Positions 63,735-64,000 of a DNA stretch of 64,000 nucleotides are shown here, one piece after another. Numbering within the stretch: the first letter of the stretch is position 1; each line of letters opens with the position of its first letter. A model generated the notes under the pieces. That model was not told where the DNA came from. It was given only the letters and a program-made list of their open reading frames with translations, and did no database searches. The translations under genes and the position numbers were made by a program. The stretch lies in contig OZ252297.1 of assembly GCA_965250275.1 (NCBI GenBank), forward strand, positions 496,001-560,000. Reading direction: 5' to 3'. This stretch comes from G965250275 sp965250275 (GTDB lineage: Bacteria; Pseudomonadota; Alphaproteobacteria; Rhodobacterales; Rhodobacteraceae).

Positions 63735-64000
63735 ATGTCCGAGCGACACTTTGAACCCATGACCAAAGCAGAAGTCATCGCGGCACAGCGCGCTTGGGCG
63801 AAATGCGTGACCGAGCAGGATGTGGATGCCCTTCTCGATCTCTACGACTTTGGCAACCCGGACGAGCCCTTGCTTTTCAAACCGACGCTTGCAGATGTCA
63901 TTCGCCTCGACCGTGAGGGCGCGCGCGCTTACTTCGTCGGGGGCAACCCGGATTACCCGTTGGACGATGGGTTTTTGAAGCGGGGATGGAAGAAAGTTGA
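63735..64000 (+). CDS. NTF2-like (SnoaL/CaMKII-association-type) protein, partial
   Basis: The first 88 residues of a gene that runs off the window. MTKAEVIAAQRAWAKCVTEQ, then DVDALLDLYDFG, is a typical opening helix pair of the NTF2-like fold; the last visible stretch is LDDGFLKRGWKKV. ATG with an AGGAC/CAGGA region upstream. Such proteins are often isomerases, small-molecule binders or misnamed phosphoribosyl-AMP cyclohydrolases. The function is not determinable from this part. Confidence 0.75.
   Translation, partial: MSERHFEPMTKAEVIAAQRAWAKCVTEQDVDALLDLYDFGNPDEPLLFKPTLADVIRLDREGARAYFVGGNPDYPLDDGFLKRGWKKV

Overview
The window looks like chromosomal DNA of a marine alphaproteobacterium, most likely a Roseobacter-clade Rhodobacteraceae. 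This rests on the high GC content, dense stop/start-overlapping operons, frequent GTG and TTG starts, a monomeric isocitrate dehydrogenase, and the mix of ABC importers, CoA-dependent catabolism and box-type benzoate genes. No assignment by alignment was possible.

Layout. (1) 0-7.3 kb, plus strand: an importer of the polyamine/onium type (binding protein and two permeases; its ATPase is not in the window), then an acyl-CoA dehydrogenase, an NDP-forming acyl-CoA synthetase and a serine hydrolase, all tightly coupled. Facing it (7.3-10.6 kb, minus) are two overlapping Rieske oxygenase alpha subunits and a MOSC protein. (2) 10.7-15.1 kb: monomeric NADP isocitrate dehydrogenase, agmatine deiminase and a divergent LysR regulator. 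(3) 15.2-25.6 kb, plus: an aerobic benzoyl-CoA (box) cluster with benzoate-CoA ligase, alpha/beta hydrolase, DUF309, BoxC, BoxB, an uncatalogued 53-residue cysteine-rich protein, BoxA, thioesterase, BoxR and a 3-hydroxyacyl-CoA dehydrogenase. TGCA-N6-TGCA operators overlap its promoters. A BenE benzoate transporter lies separately at 53-54 kb. (4) 25.5-31 kb: a YcaQ-type DNA glycosylase and LacI regulator, then a small AT-richer insert (membrane protein, HTH-ImmA/IrrE protease, PIN-like protein) beside tRNA-Arg(CCT). (5) 31-45 kb, all minus: iron alcohol dehydrogenase; an amide-type importer with a LivM-LivG fusion, linked to an amidase and a LuxR-type regulator; a methanethiol-oxidase-family protein with ferredoxin, CoA-binding protein and quinone reductase; DUF1772, NmrA-like and AraC genes. 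(6) 45-54 kb: serine hydrolase, Tet-type MFS exporter, DUF3604 protein, Dabb protein, a PLP enzyme overlapping an ALO-type FAD oxidase, and BenE. (7) 54.5-63.4 kb, plus: a three-gene phosphorelay: a 2507-residue hybrid histidine kinase with eleven tandem GAF domains, an Hpt protein, and a response regulator fused to a class III nucleotide cyclase.

How the genes work together: regions 1, 3 and 5 are substrate-specific uptake-plus-catabolism modules that end in CoA or amide chemistry. Region 7 is a signalling system whose predicted output is a cyclic nucleotide. The strongest candidates for undescribed biology are the 11-GAF phosphorelay cyclase, the ImmA/PIN-like pair, and the small Cys-rich protein inside the box operon.
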